From Salinimonas marina (GTDB taxonomy: Bacteria > Pseudomonadota > Gammaproteobacteria > Enterobacterales > Alteromonadaceae): DNA of 64,000 nucleotides. The notes beneath the pieces were generated by a model. It was not told the DNA's origin. It searched no databases and saw nothing but the letters and a program-made list of their open reading frames with translations. This document shows positions 45,783-54,372 of the stretch, piece by piece; the first letter of the stretch is position 1; every line of letters begins with the position of its first letter. The position numbers and the translations under genes were made by a program. Location of the stretch: the NCBI RefSeq assembly GCF_015644725.1, contig NZ_CP064795.1, positions 866,501-930,500 on the forward strand, given 5' to 3'.

Positions 45783-46337
45783 GAGGGATTTGTTTGTCCT
45801 ATGTAAAAGTATTGTTGCACTCTATCTAACCTGATAGCAACTGAACAAGATCTTTGTCCAAAACAACACTAAAACCTTCATTTATTGAGGGTATTTCGCA
45901 CAATCGGGACCGGCTCTTTTTACTATCAAAGTCGCGTATGGTGTTGAGTAATTACCTGATTTTTGTATAGTAATATTTTTGTAGTGAGGATATTGCGCTT
46001 CAATATTTTGTGCTGCCTATGCATCGATATTATTTTGACCACAAAAACAATAACTAACCCCGCTAATGAAAAAGTTTGTCCTTCCTTGTGTAACGTGAAT
46101 ACGCGGGTATCTGAAAACAAACCGAACAAAAATAGGGAATGGGTAATACTCCTGAACTGAAGTCGGGAGTGTTACATCAATATGTCAGTCAGTAAGGCTG
46201 ATGGCTCCTTTATGCTGTTTCACCGGTTATCAATTGGGTACTTCGCATAGCCTGCAGTTTGAAGCAGTCACACTTTTTTATCTTTTTATATCCGTTACCA
46301 GGATACAAAGTGGGTAATAGGGATAGGGAAAAAACAA

Positions 46338-46709
46338 ATGGGGACAAAATTTGAAGCCCAGGAGCTACAGCGTCAACTTAAAGACCTGTGTGCCTCGGTA
46401 GGCTGGTCGCAAAATAAACTGGCCCGGGTGCTATATCAGGAGCTTTATGCCCAGGACGATGAGGGTGGGGTTCGTCGTTTTCAGGAGCGATTAAAAAAGG
46501 CGTTACAACGCGACAGTACTAAACCTGAAAGGCTAAAGCAGTATCTGGAAATTGCCCATCGGTGTCAGGCCGCTGAACGCCAGCAACACTGTTTTCATCG
46601 ACCTGAAAAGGCCGGATACATTAGTGAAACCATGTCTATCGAAATGAAACGTATTACCGCCGAGATTGACATGCAGCTGGCGCAGCAAGGTGCCCGTCGC
46701 ACCGGTTAA
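46338..46709 (+). CDS. Small protein with a helix-turn-helix-like N-terminus
   Basis: This encodes 123 soluble, basic residues. LQRQLKDLCASVGWSQNKLARVLYQELYA (about 9-37) resembles a Cro/C1-type helix-turn-helix, and the rest is helical with a Lys/Arg-rich centre (RRFQERLKKALQRDSTKPERLKQYL). AGGGA precedes the ATG by about 11 bases. I do not recognise a named family. It stands alone, with 190 bases before sbcD; a small DNA-binding regulator is a reasonable guess and no more. Confidence 0.6.
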   Translation: MGTKFEAQELQRQLKDLCASVGWSQNKLARVLYQELYAQDDEGGVRRFQERLKKALQRDSTKPERLKQYLEIAHRCQAAERQQHCFHRPEKAGYISETMSIEMKRITAEIDMQLAQQGARRTG

Positions 46710-46902
46710 CCAACTGTCGGGCAGGATCTTCTGTCGGCCCATATTCTTCTTTTAAGTCTGCATCACTGACGGTGATGCAGAATCTTCTGTGTATATTTAA
46801 AGCCCCTGAAATAACATCACATATTGAACCGCCAGCCAGGTACCGGTATGGTATTCGCGATCCTGTGTTTTTATCCACCACTTACAAGAAAAAGAATTCA
46901 TC

Positions 46903-48048
46903 ATGATGTTTATCCATACCTCCGACTGGCATCTGGGTCGGCAGTTTCACAATGTTTCACTGCTGGCCGATCAGGCGGCGGTACTGGCTCAGCTGGTGGA
47001 TTTTGTACGCCAAAACCCGGTGGATGCGGTTATTGTGGCGGGGGATGTGTATGATCGGTCGGTGCCGCCCACCGCCGCTATCGATTTGCTAAACCGTGTG
47101 GTTACGCAAATTTGCGAAGAGCTTCACACACCCATGATTTTTATCTCCGGAAATCATGATGGCGCACAGCGGTTAGGGTTTGGGGCCGCGCAGATGAAAA
47201 ACGCAGGGTTACATATCATCAGTAATTACACTGACATGCTCAAGCCCGTGATTATTGAAAGCCAGACCGCTGGCCCGGTGGCATTTTACGGCATGCCCTA
47301 CAGCGACCCGGAACAAGTGCGCTATCATTTTGAAACCACCGTGGATGATTTTGATCAGGCGCATCAAGTGCTGGTGCAAAAAATCGATGAGATAAAAGAC
47401 CCCTGCACCAGACGCGTACTTATCAGTCACTGTTTTGTGGATGGGGCGATGGAGTCAGATTCTGAGCGACCTTTATCCATCGGTGGTTCCGACCGTGTCA
47501 GTCATGCGCACTTCACCCACTTTGATTATGTTGCCCTGGGGCATTTGCATCAGCCCCAGAAAAAAGGCGAGGAGTTTATCCGCTATAGTGGCTCCCTGAT
47601 GAAATACAGCTTTTCAGAGCAGCATCAGAAAAAAGGCTTCACGGTAGTCACGCTGGATGACACCGGCTTTGTCAGTGCCACCCATGAGCCGCTAAACGCG
47701 CCGCACGATTTGCGTATTATTGAAGGGGAGCTGGAGGCTATTGTCGAACAGGGTCGCACTGATCCCCACCATCAGGATTATCTTCTAATAAGGCTGACCG
47801 ATACCCACGCAATCCTGAATCCAATGGAAAAATTGCGCGAGGTGTACCCCAATGTGCTGCATCTGGAGAAACCCGGAATGTTGGTAGGCGTAGAGCAGGA
47901 TATGGCTAAAGCCCGGTTGGCGCGCGGTGAACATGATATGTTCTGCGACTTTTATCGAGAAGTCCAGGGCAGCGCACTGACCGATGCCCAGGGCGACGCG
48001 ATTAAACAGATTATTCGTCAGCTGAATGCCAGCCACAGCGAACAGTAA
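46903..48048 (+). CDS. sbcD: Exonuclease SbcCD, D subunit
   Basis: SbcD is the nuclease subunit that, with SbcC, opens DNA hairpins and processes double-strand breaks. The 381-residue protein (a second ATG follows the first directly) has all the phosphodiesterase blocks of the Mre11 family: HTSDWHLG (D, H), VAGDVYDR (D), SGNHDG (N, H), and VALGHLHQP (H, H). The C-terminal capping region follows. The ribosome site is weak. It lies 18 bases before sbcC, forming the standard operon. Confidence 0.97.
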   Translation: MMFIHTSDWHLGRQFHNVSLLADQAAVLAQLVDFVRQNPVDAVIVAGDVYDRSVPPTAAIDLLNRVVTQICEELHTPMIFISGNHDGAQRLGFGAAQMKNAGLHIISNYTDMLKPVIIESQTAGPVAFYGMPYSDPEQVRYHFETTVDDFDQAHQVLVQKIDEIKDPCTRRVLISHCFVDGAMESDSERPLSIGGSDRVSHAHFTHFDYVALGHLHQPQKKGEEFIRYSGSLMKYSFSEQHQKKGFTVVTLDDTGFVSATHEPLNAPHDLRIIEGELEAIVEQGRTDPHHQDYLLIRLTDTHAILNPMEKLREVYPNVLHLEKPGMLVGVEQDMAKARLARGEHDMFCDFYREVQGSALTDAQGDAIKQIIRQLNASHSEQ

Positions 48049-48066
48049 CCTCAGGAAGCCGCACTT

Positions 48067-51000
48067 ATGAAACCACTCGTATTAACCATGCAGGCTTTTG
48101 GGCCATTTGCTGATAGTCAGTCTATCGATTTCAGTCGTCTGGGCCACAATCCGTTGTTTTTAATCAATGGTCCTACCGGGGCGGGGAAGACATCTATTTT
48201 AGATGCGCTGTGCTATGCGCTGTATGGCGAAACCACCGGTAATGAGCGCGAAGGGGTACAGATGCGCTGCGACCTGGCCGCTGCCAACCTCCCGACCACG
48301 GTGACCTTAGATTTTAAGTTACATCAGCGTGTTTATCGGATTAGCCGGTCGCCGGAGCAGCAAACCCCAAAAGCCCGCGGTGACGGCTTTACGGTGAGTA
48401 AGCACAAGGCTGTACTGACCCGGCTGGGCGAGCCTGAAGAATTGCTGACCAACAAAACCAGTCAGGTTAAACAGGAAGTGGTGCAACTTATCGGTCTTAC
48501 TGAAACACAGTTTCGGCAGGTGATGGTTTTGCCCCAGGGCAAATTCCGGGAACTGTTACTGGCCAGCTCAAAAGAGCGGGAGGATATTTTTGGGCAACTG
48601 TTTCAAACCGACATATACAAACGCATCGAATATGCGCTAAAAGAAAAAGCCGGCGATATTACCCGGGCTAAAAACGAATTTGATAACCAGATTCGCGGGG
48701 CGCTGCAGGTAGCGCAGGTGGCTTCTGCAGAAGAGCTCACTGCAGCCTTGAGCCAGGCTCAGAGCCGCTATAGCGCACAGCAGGCTGAATCGGATAAGGC
48801 CATGGCGGCCAGGCAACTGGCTGAACAACATCTTCAGCAGGGCACGGCGTTAAGCGAGCAGTTTGGCCGGCGGCAACAGGCCCGTGCGGCCCTGACCGTA
48901 CATCTTCAAAATCAAAATGACCATCAGCAGCAACAGCAACAGTTACAGCGTGCGCTTCAGGCCCGCCAAATAGAGGCTAACTATCAAAGCCTGGTGCAGT
49001 ATCAGGAGCAGCGCCAGTCGATGCAGGTCGCGGTTGACGATGCGGCTAAAAAGCTGGAACACAGCAAACAACAACACACGCGGGCAGAAGCCGAGCTGGA
49101 GCAGGCCCGGGAAGCGGCGCAACAAGTCACTGCGCTGACCGATGAGCAGTATCGGCTGGCTAATGTGAAAACAGCCTTACAGGAAAAACAGGCGCTGGCG
49201 GGCCAACTCGAGCAGGCTAAACAGACCGCCGCGCAGCTGAGCGCCAATCTTACCAAATATGAAGCGTTTAAAGCCAAACTTGAACAGCAAACCTGCGAGG
49301 CGGAAACTCAATTAAAATCGGCTGTCGAGCAGCACCAGCAACGTCCCGCAGTAGAAGTTAAAATTCAGCATTTGACCCGGCTTATCAAAGATCTGACACG
49401 GCTGTCCGAACTGCGTGCGCAGGCGGGGCAAATACGCAGGCAGACGAAAAAGGCTGATGATCAGGTAGGACGCGCGGTGCAGACTCAGCAGCAAGCACAG
49501 ACTGACGCTGATACAGCGGAAATGCACTGGCATAGCGGGCAGGCAGCGGCGCTGGCGCAAAAGCTACAGGATCAAATGCCGTGCCCGGTATGCGGCAGTA
49601 AAGACCATCCACAACCCGCGGTTTTTTCCGGCCAGCAGTTTAGCAAAGCGGAGGTCCAGCAGGCCCGACAGCGTGCTACCCAGGCGCAGGAGCACACCAA
49701 CCGCGCCCGGGCTGAGCACCAACAGTATCAGCAGCAACTGATGCACAATGAGGAGTTGCAACAACAGCTGGTGACCGAGCTGGAAGAAAATGCCGAGGCC
49801 GACATCCCCACCCAGCAGGCTGCCCTGGAACAGCAACAGCAGCGGCTTGAGGCGTTACAGAATATTGATATCAAAGCCCAGGAAGAGGCCTTTGAGACGC
49901 TCAAGCAGCGCTGTATCAAAGGCGAGCAAAGTATTGGCGAGGTCAATGAGCAAAAGGCCACCAATGAGGCCAATCTTAAGGGGTATCGCAAACAGTACGA
50001 GACTCTGAGCCAGAATATTGACCCGGGTTATTCGACGGTTGCAGACGTTGACCATAAAATTGAGCAAATCAAGGCTAATATTGCTGAGCTTAATAAGGCG
50101 CTGGAACAGGCCGGTCGTAACCAGCAACAAACCGCGGTGGAGACCTCTGCTAACCACAGTACCTACAAGGCCAACCAACAGTACCTTGAACACGCCCGCC
50201 AACAGCTGACGAAGGCGATGACGGACTGGCAGCAGACCCTGAAAGCGAGTTCTTTTAACGATGATGCCGACTTCGAACAAGCCCGGTTGTCGGAAGACGC
50301 CATCAATGAATTACAGCAGCAGATTACCGGATACACTGAAAAGCAGCTGAAGCTTGAGCAAACCTTATCTGATTTGGACACTGCACTGGCAGGAAAAGAT
50401 GAGCCGGATATTGCGGCCTCAAAGGCTACTTTTGAGCAAGCCGAAAAAGCGGCCAGCCAGGCGACCGAGCGTCTCAATGAGGCGCGTAGCCAACACCAGC
50501 AGTTAGAACAGGTGCAGAAAAACATCACCCGGCTGCGCGAGCACAACAGTGAGCTGGAAACACAGTATCGTATTTACGGCACCCTGTATGATGTCACCAG
50601 TGGCAAAACCGGCAGTCGCGTGAGCTTGCACCGGTTTGTACTTGGGGTGTTACTGGATGATGTGTTGATACAGGCTTCCCAGCGGCTGGCGCTGATGAGT
50701 AAAGGCCGCTATCGGCTTATTCGCAAGCTGGCGGGGTTTAAAGGCGCAGCAGGCCGTGGTCTGGACCTGGAGGTGGAAGACAGTTATACCAGCCGTTCGC
50801 GGGATGTGGCGACATTGTCCGGCGGCGAGTCCTTTATGGCCGCGCTGGCTCTGGCGCTGGGGTTGTCGGATGTGGTGCAGTCCTATAGTGGCGGGATTCG
50901 TCTGGAAACCCTGTTTATTGATGAGGGGTTTGGTAGCCTGGATCCTGAATCCCTGGATTTAGCCATCCAGACTCTGGTGGACTTACAGCAAAGCGGCCGG

Positions 51001-51108
51001 ACCATCGGCGTCATCTCCCATGTCAGCGAACTTAAGGAACAAATGGCGCAGCGTATCGAGGTTATTCCGTCCCGACAGGGCTCAAAAGTGACTCTGGCCG
51101 GGATCTGA
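48067..51108 (+). CDS. sbcC: Exonuclease SbcCD, C subunit (SMC-like ATPase)
   Basis: SbcC is the Rad50-like ATPase of the SbcCD complex. The 1013-residue protein has Walker A GPTGAGKT (35-42), a long coiled coil rich in Gln and Ala (about 180-490 and 520-800), the zinc hook CPVCG (C506 and C509) at its apex, the ABC signature LSGGESF (about 917) and Walker B LFIDEGFGSLD (about 948). The coiled coil is unusually Gln-rich (runs such as QQQQQQLQ) and compact for the family. The ATG follows AGGAAG. A palindrome CCGGGAT-ctgat-ATCCCGG at 51098-51117 overlaps the stop. Confidence 0.97.
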   Translation: MKPLVLTMQAFGPFADSQSIDFSRLGHNPLFLINGPTGAGKTSILDALCYALYGETTGNEREGVQMRCDLAAANLPTTVTLDFKLHQRVYRISRSPEQQTPKARGDGFTVSKHKAVLTRLGEPEELLTNKTSQVKQEVVQLIGLTETQFRQVMVLPQGKFRELLLASSKEREDIFGQLFQTDIYKRIEYALKEKAGDITRAKNEFDNQIRGALQVAQVASAEELTAALSQAQSRYSAQQAESDKAMAARQLAEQHLQQGTALSEQFGRRQQARAALTVHLQNQNDHQQQQQQLQRALQARQIEANYQSLVQYQEQRQSMQVAVDDAAKKLEHSKQQHTRAEAELEQAREAAQQVTALTDEQYRLANVKTALQEKQALAGQLEQAKQTAAQLSANLTKYEAFKAKLEQQTCEAETQLKSAVEQHQQRPAVEVKIQHLTRLIKDLTRLSELRAQAGQIRRQTKKADDQVGRAVQTQQQAQTDADTAEMHWHSGQAAALAQKLQDQMPCPVCGSKDHPQPAVFSGQQFSKAEVQQARQRATQAQEHTNRARAEHQQYQQQLMHNEELQQQLVTELEENAEADIPTQQAALEQQQQRLEALQNIDIKAQEEAFETLKQRCIKGEQSIGEVNEQKATNEANLKGYRKQYETLSQNIDPGYSTVADVDHKIEQIKANIAELNKALEQAGRNQQQTAVETSANHSTYKANQQYLEHARQQLTKAMTDWQQTLKASSFNDDADFEQARLSEDAINELQQQITGYTEKQLKLEQTLSDLDTALAGKDEPDIAASKATFEQAEKAASQATERLNEARSQHQQLEQVQKNITRLREHNSELETQYRIYGTLYDVTSGKTGSRVSLHRFVLGVLLDDVLIQASQRLALMSKGRYRLIRKLAGFKGAAGRGLDLEVEDSYTSRSRDVATLSGGESFMAALALALGLSDVVQSYSGGIRLETLFIDEGFGSLDPESLDLAIQTLVDLQQSGRTIGVISHVSELKEQMAQRIEVIPSRQGSKVTLAGI

Positions 51109-51139
51109 TATCCCGGGCAGAGCCACTGGATGATTTATC

Positions 51140-52387
51140 TTATCGTCGGTGGTTAGCCAGTTTATGGCCGATATACAATACCAGGATAGCCGCAAGGCCC
51201 GCAGCCAATAGCAAGGTGGGCACAAACAGGCTCAGGCCCAGACAGCTGATGAGCCCCGCAATACTTATCCAGTGAGGAATAAACCGCTGCCCGGCAGGCA
51301 CCTTTAATGCGGCGAGGTTGGTGATGCCATAGTACACCAGCACGGTAAAGGCACTTAAGGTCCAGGCTTTTTCGATATCTGCCAGCAATACAATAAGCAC
51401 CATGATAATGCAGGTAAGCCAGGTGGCGGGCGGAGCACTGTTATGACTGGAGTTTAATTGACCGGCAAGAGCCGGTAAGTCGCCCCGGCGGCCCATGGCC
51501 AGCACCACCCGGGAGACGCCCAGTACCAGATTCAGTACTACGCCGGTCATTGCGCCGACCGCACACAACGCAATAATCTGTGGGGCCGGCGAGCCGCTTA
51601 CCACCTGCGATAAGTTAAAGCTACCGGCCTCAATAGCCCCTGGCGGGGCAAGTTGCAGCAGCGCCGCTCCCACCAGTATATACAGTAATGCGGTGGTGCC
51701 GAGCGTGATGATAATTGCTCGGGGAATGGTACGGGCAGGATCTTTAACTTCTTCACCCATGGTGGCAATTCGGCCATAGCCGGTAAAGGCCACAAACATC
51801 AACGCCGCGCCTTCAGCCAGGCCTGCAGAAGTTAACGAAAGGGATGGTAAAGCGGTGGCTAAACTGGCCCTGGAAGGCGCAGTAAACCCCGCCCATACGA
51901 ATACCGCTAAGCCGGCAAGGCTTAGCGCAACCAACAAGGTGTTTAACCAGTTTGAACGTTTGACCCCCTGCAGAACAAGACCGGCGATAGCCACCAGCAG
52001 TCCACAGGCGATTAACTTTGCTGACCAGGCCCCAAGGTCAAGCCAGCCGGACACCGCCCAGCTCACCGCCAGCGCCGCTGTCGCCGCAGAGGCTGATTTG
52101 GCCACCACAAATAACGTTCCGGCGATAAAGCCCAACTGGGGCGATAAAAAATGATAACCATATTCATAGGTGCCGCCACTCACAGGATGACTGACAGCAA
52201 GCTGAGCTGCGCTAAGGCCGTTAAAGATAGCCACCAGCGCCGCCAGTACAATAGCACTGAGTAAAGCCCCTCCGGCAAGCTGATAGCTCAGACCCACGCT
52301 GACATAAACCCCGGTACCCAGAATTGAGCCCAGCCCGATGATCAACGCGCCTGGCAAGCCTACACTTTGTGTTAGTTGTGTATTCAT
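51140..52387 (-). CDS. APC superfamily amino acid permease
   Basis: The 415-residue protein has about twelve membrane segments. The N-terminal GALIIGLGSILGTGVYVSVG (about 13-32) contains the unwound substrate-binding helix of APC transporters, and FNGLSAAQLAVSHPVSGGTYEYGYHFL plus FVAFTGYGRIATMGEEVKDPARTIP are typical for the family. It most probably imports an amino acid or polyamine; the substrate cannot be named. It is a single gene, converging on sbcC with 31 bases between the stops. Confidence 0.9.
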   Translation of the reverse strand: MNTQLTQSVGLPGALIIGLGSILGTGVYVSVGLSYQLAGGALLSAIVLAALVAIFNGLSAAQLAVSHPVSGGTYEYGYHFLSPQLGFIAGTLFVVAKSASAATAALAVSWAVSGWLDLGAWSAKLIACGLLVAIAGLVLQGVKRSNWLNTLLVALSLAGLAVFVWAGFTAPSRASLATALPSLSLTSAGLAEGAALMFVAFTGYGRIATMGEEVKDPARTIPRAIIITLGTTALLYILVGAALLQLAPPGAIEAGSFNLSQVVSGSPAPQIIALCAVGAMTGVVLNLVLGVSRVVLAMGRRGDLPALAGQLNSSHNSAPPATWLTCIIMVLIVLLADIEKAWTLSAFTVLVYYGITNLAALKVPAGQRFIPHWISIAGLISCLGLSLFVPTLLLAAGLAAILVLYIGHKLANHRR

Positions 52388-52497
52388 TTTTGAAATTTAC
52401 TACGGCAGAAAAAGCATCCTATAGTCAGCATATCAAAAAGCAATGACGGTAGGGTGACACTGATACTGAAAAAAAAGTCGCTAAGAGGTTCGCAATT

Positions 52498-52572
52498 CAT
52501 GGAAGAAATACATGGAAGAAGGAGCGGGAAAAAGGAGAAGGAAGAAAGACAGGAAAGAAATAGAGGAAAGAT
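52498..52572 (+). repeat. 75-base purine tract
   Basis: The stretch consists almost only of A and G, with short repeats of GGAAGAA and GGAAAGA. It lies between the permease and the peroxiredoxin, next to a hairpin. As its complement it gives a C/T-rich tail downstream of the peroxiredoxin terminator. Confidence 0.7.
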
Positions 52573-52573
52573 A

Positions 52574-52606
52574 CCAGCACTATGACCCGCAGGTCATAGT
52601 GCTGGT
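52574..52606 (-). terminator. Long hairpin terminator after the peroxiredoxin gene
   Basis: CCAGCACTATGACC and GGTCATAGTGCTGG pair perfectly over a four-base CGCA loop. On the minus strand the stem is followed by TATCTTTCCTCTATTTCTTTCC, a U/C-rich tail. Confidence 0.75.
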
Positions 52607-52629
52607 GCTAGTGCTGATCGAGCGACTTC

Positions 52630-53184
52630 TTATGAGTTGTCGCGCGTGCCCCGGATGGGATAGTTGTTATCCGGATTTTTAACAAATTGCAGACCATCTA
52701 CCAGGGTATCGATATCGGGTCGGCAAAATGGATTGTTGGCCACATCTACCGCCAGAATTTTGCCTTCTTTGGTTACGACAAACAACCCGGGTTCGGCAAA
52801 TGGATGGTCAGTTTCTTCTGGCGAGCGGGGATCTGAAACATACACACCCAGCTGACCTAATTGTTCGGTAGTCAGGCCATAGCCCAGCGAAAAGTTCACA
52901 TCCAGATCTTCGATATGTTCTTGTAATTGCTGTTTACTGTCAGCACTGACCGCAATCAAATCGACACCCATATCAATCAGACGGGCCCGTTTTTTCTCAA
53001 GGTTGTTAAGAAACTTGGTACAGATTGGGCAGTGCTTGCCACGATAAACCACTATCATCTGCCAGTCGGTACCTTCACGAGGTTTACCCAGCTCAACCGT
53101 ATGATCGTCAAGATTGGTGACCTTCATCACCGGAAAATCAGTACCGGCGGACAGCTTCTTGCCATAAGATGCATTTGTAGTCAT
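52630..53184 (-). CDS. Peroxiredoxin-like (AhpC/TSA) protein
   Basis: The 184-residue protein has a thioredoxin fold with VVYRGKHCPICTKFLNNLE; C52 and C55 form a CPIC motif, so the peroxidatic cysteine is accompanied by a nearby resolving cysteine. DFPVMKVTNLDDHTVELG precedes and VDVANNPFCRPDID follows. It is of the AhpC/TSA-like group that is distinct from Tpx and Bcp. It probably reduces peroxides in the cytosol with a thiol donor. A strong GAGGAGA site precedes the ATG. Stand-alone gene. Confidence 0.9.
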   Translation of the reverse strand: MTTNASYGKKLSAGTDFPVMKVTNLDDHTVELGKPREGTDWQMIVVYRGKHCPICTKFLNNLEKKRARLIDMGVDLIAVSADSKQQLQEHIEDLDVNFSLGYGLTTEQLGQLGVYVSDPRSPEETDHPFAEPGLFVVTKEGKILAVDVANNPFCRPDIDTLVDGLQFVKNPDNNYPIRGTRDNS

Positions 53185-53443
53185 TGCGTCTCCTCGTCGT
53201 TATTAAAAGTACCTGATATACCAGCTGAATGTATTCAACCTTTGTTATCAGGCGCGACACCTCAGGCACTTAGCCTGATGTACGTGCTGATTGTTACGTG
53301 CACCTAAATCAAAAGCTCAGTCTGAGAAGTGAAAATCGTCAAAAATGAAATTAAGAATTATTTAGTTTGCCAAGGGCTATTTGAAAGCCAGCCCGGCGTG
53401 CGAAACTCGCAGACCGGGCGGATGGAAGGATGAAAATAAGAAG

Positions 53444-54058
53444 TTAGTTGAAGAAGCGCCACACAATGCTGTGTTCTGTATGCATGCTCCATAGCAGCAC
53501 CACACCCATAAGCAGAACTTCAAGCACCAACACACCTACCGCCAGCATAGTACTGGAGATAATGAAGCCTTCTTTGTGACTGATTCCCAGAAAATTAGGT
53601 GTCCCCTGATAAAGTAGATAGGCGGTGTAACACACCCCTGCAATACCAGCCAGGGCGCATACCCACAAGATTGGGTATATCGAAAAGATCCCGCTCAGGA
53701 ACATAGGCGTGGCAACATAGCCGGCAAACACAATACATTCGTGACGACTGGGTCGCGACGAGTACTTTCGGGCCATCCAGTGAATAAAGCTCCCCACGGC
53801 CGCTACCGCGGTCAGGATCATTGCGTAAAAAGCAGCCCCCAACATAATACCGGTAGGAATAGAAACTTGCAGAATGTCTTTGTCGCCTCCAAACGACCAG
53901 CCAAACTGGGTAGTGCCGATAAATGAACAGACTACCGGGATTGCCGCCATCCACAGCACATGGTGCATATATAGGTGCGAGACCGTTTCATGTTCTTCAT
54001 TAATACTGCGCCACTCGCGGTCAGGGTGATGTAATAGCCCCCAAAGGTGGTTACTCAT
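53444..54058 (-). CDS. Yip1-family inner membrane protein
   Basis: The 204-residue protein has five membrane segments (about 35-52, 70-92, 108-128, 130-150 and 168-190). The N-terminal LWGLLHHPDREWRSINEE is typical of the Yip1/DUF1282 family of bacteria, followed by MHHVLWMAAIPVVCSFIGTTQFG. Function unknown. An inverted-order neighbour of the hybrid kinase gene, from which it diverges with 314 bases between. Confidence 0.88.
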   Translation of the reverse strand: MSNHLWGLLHHPDREWRSINEEHETVSHLYMHHVLWMAAIPVVCSFIGTTQFGWSFGGDKDILQVSIPTGIMLGAAFYAMILTAVAAVGSFIHWMARKYSSRPSRHECIVFAGYVATPMFLSGIFSIYPILWVCALAGIAGVCYTAYLLYQGTPNFLGISHKEGFIISSTMLAVGVLVLEVLLMGVVLLWSMHTEHSIVWRFFN

Positions 54059-54238
54059 AGGCGTCTCCTTGCAGGTAAGGGAAATCAGCGTGTTTCTTTA
54101 CATCTTTTTAACAATATATACCCGTAATCGGCAAAATGTGTAGGAACTTATAGGGCTAAAAAATTGCTGCTCAGAAGAGTTAGTTATATAAGAAAAAAGT
54201 AATGATTCTAAAACGGGGTTGTTGTAGATTGAATTTTT

Positions 54239-54312
54239 GCTGAGCTCGCTCAGTATTTTGCAATGAAAATTGGAAAAAATTCGACTAATTGCTTAAGCAA
54301 TCATTTGCGCAA
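54239..54312 (+). promoter_or_regulatory. Cluster of palindromes before the GAF-PAS kinase
   Basis: CTGAGCTCGCTCAG (54239-54252), the perfect ATTGCTTAAGCAAT (54288-54301) and TTGCGCAA (54305-54312) occur within 75 bases of AT-rich DNA, 60-135 bases before the start. The last two share a TTGC-n-GCAA form and may bind a regulator. No gene is visible in 54059-54372. Confidence 0.5.
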
Positions 54313-54372
54313 TATTCTAAACTTTAGATAGAAAAAATTGATTGATTTTAACGCCTGGAAAAGAGTGCATAA

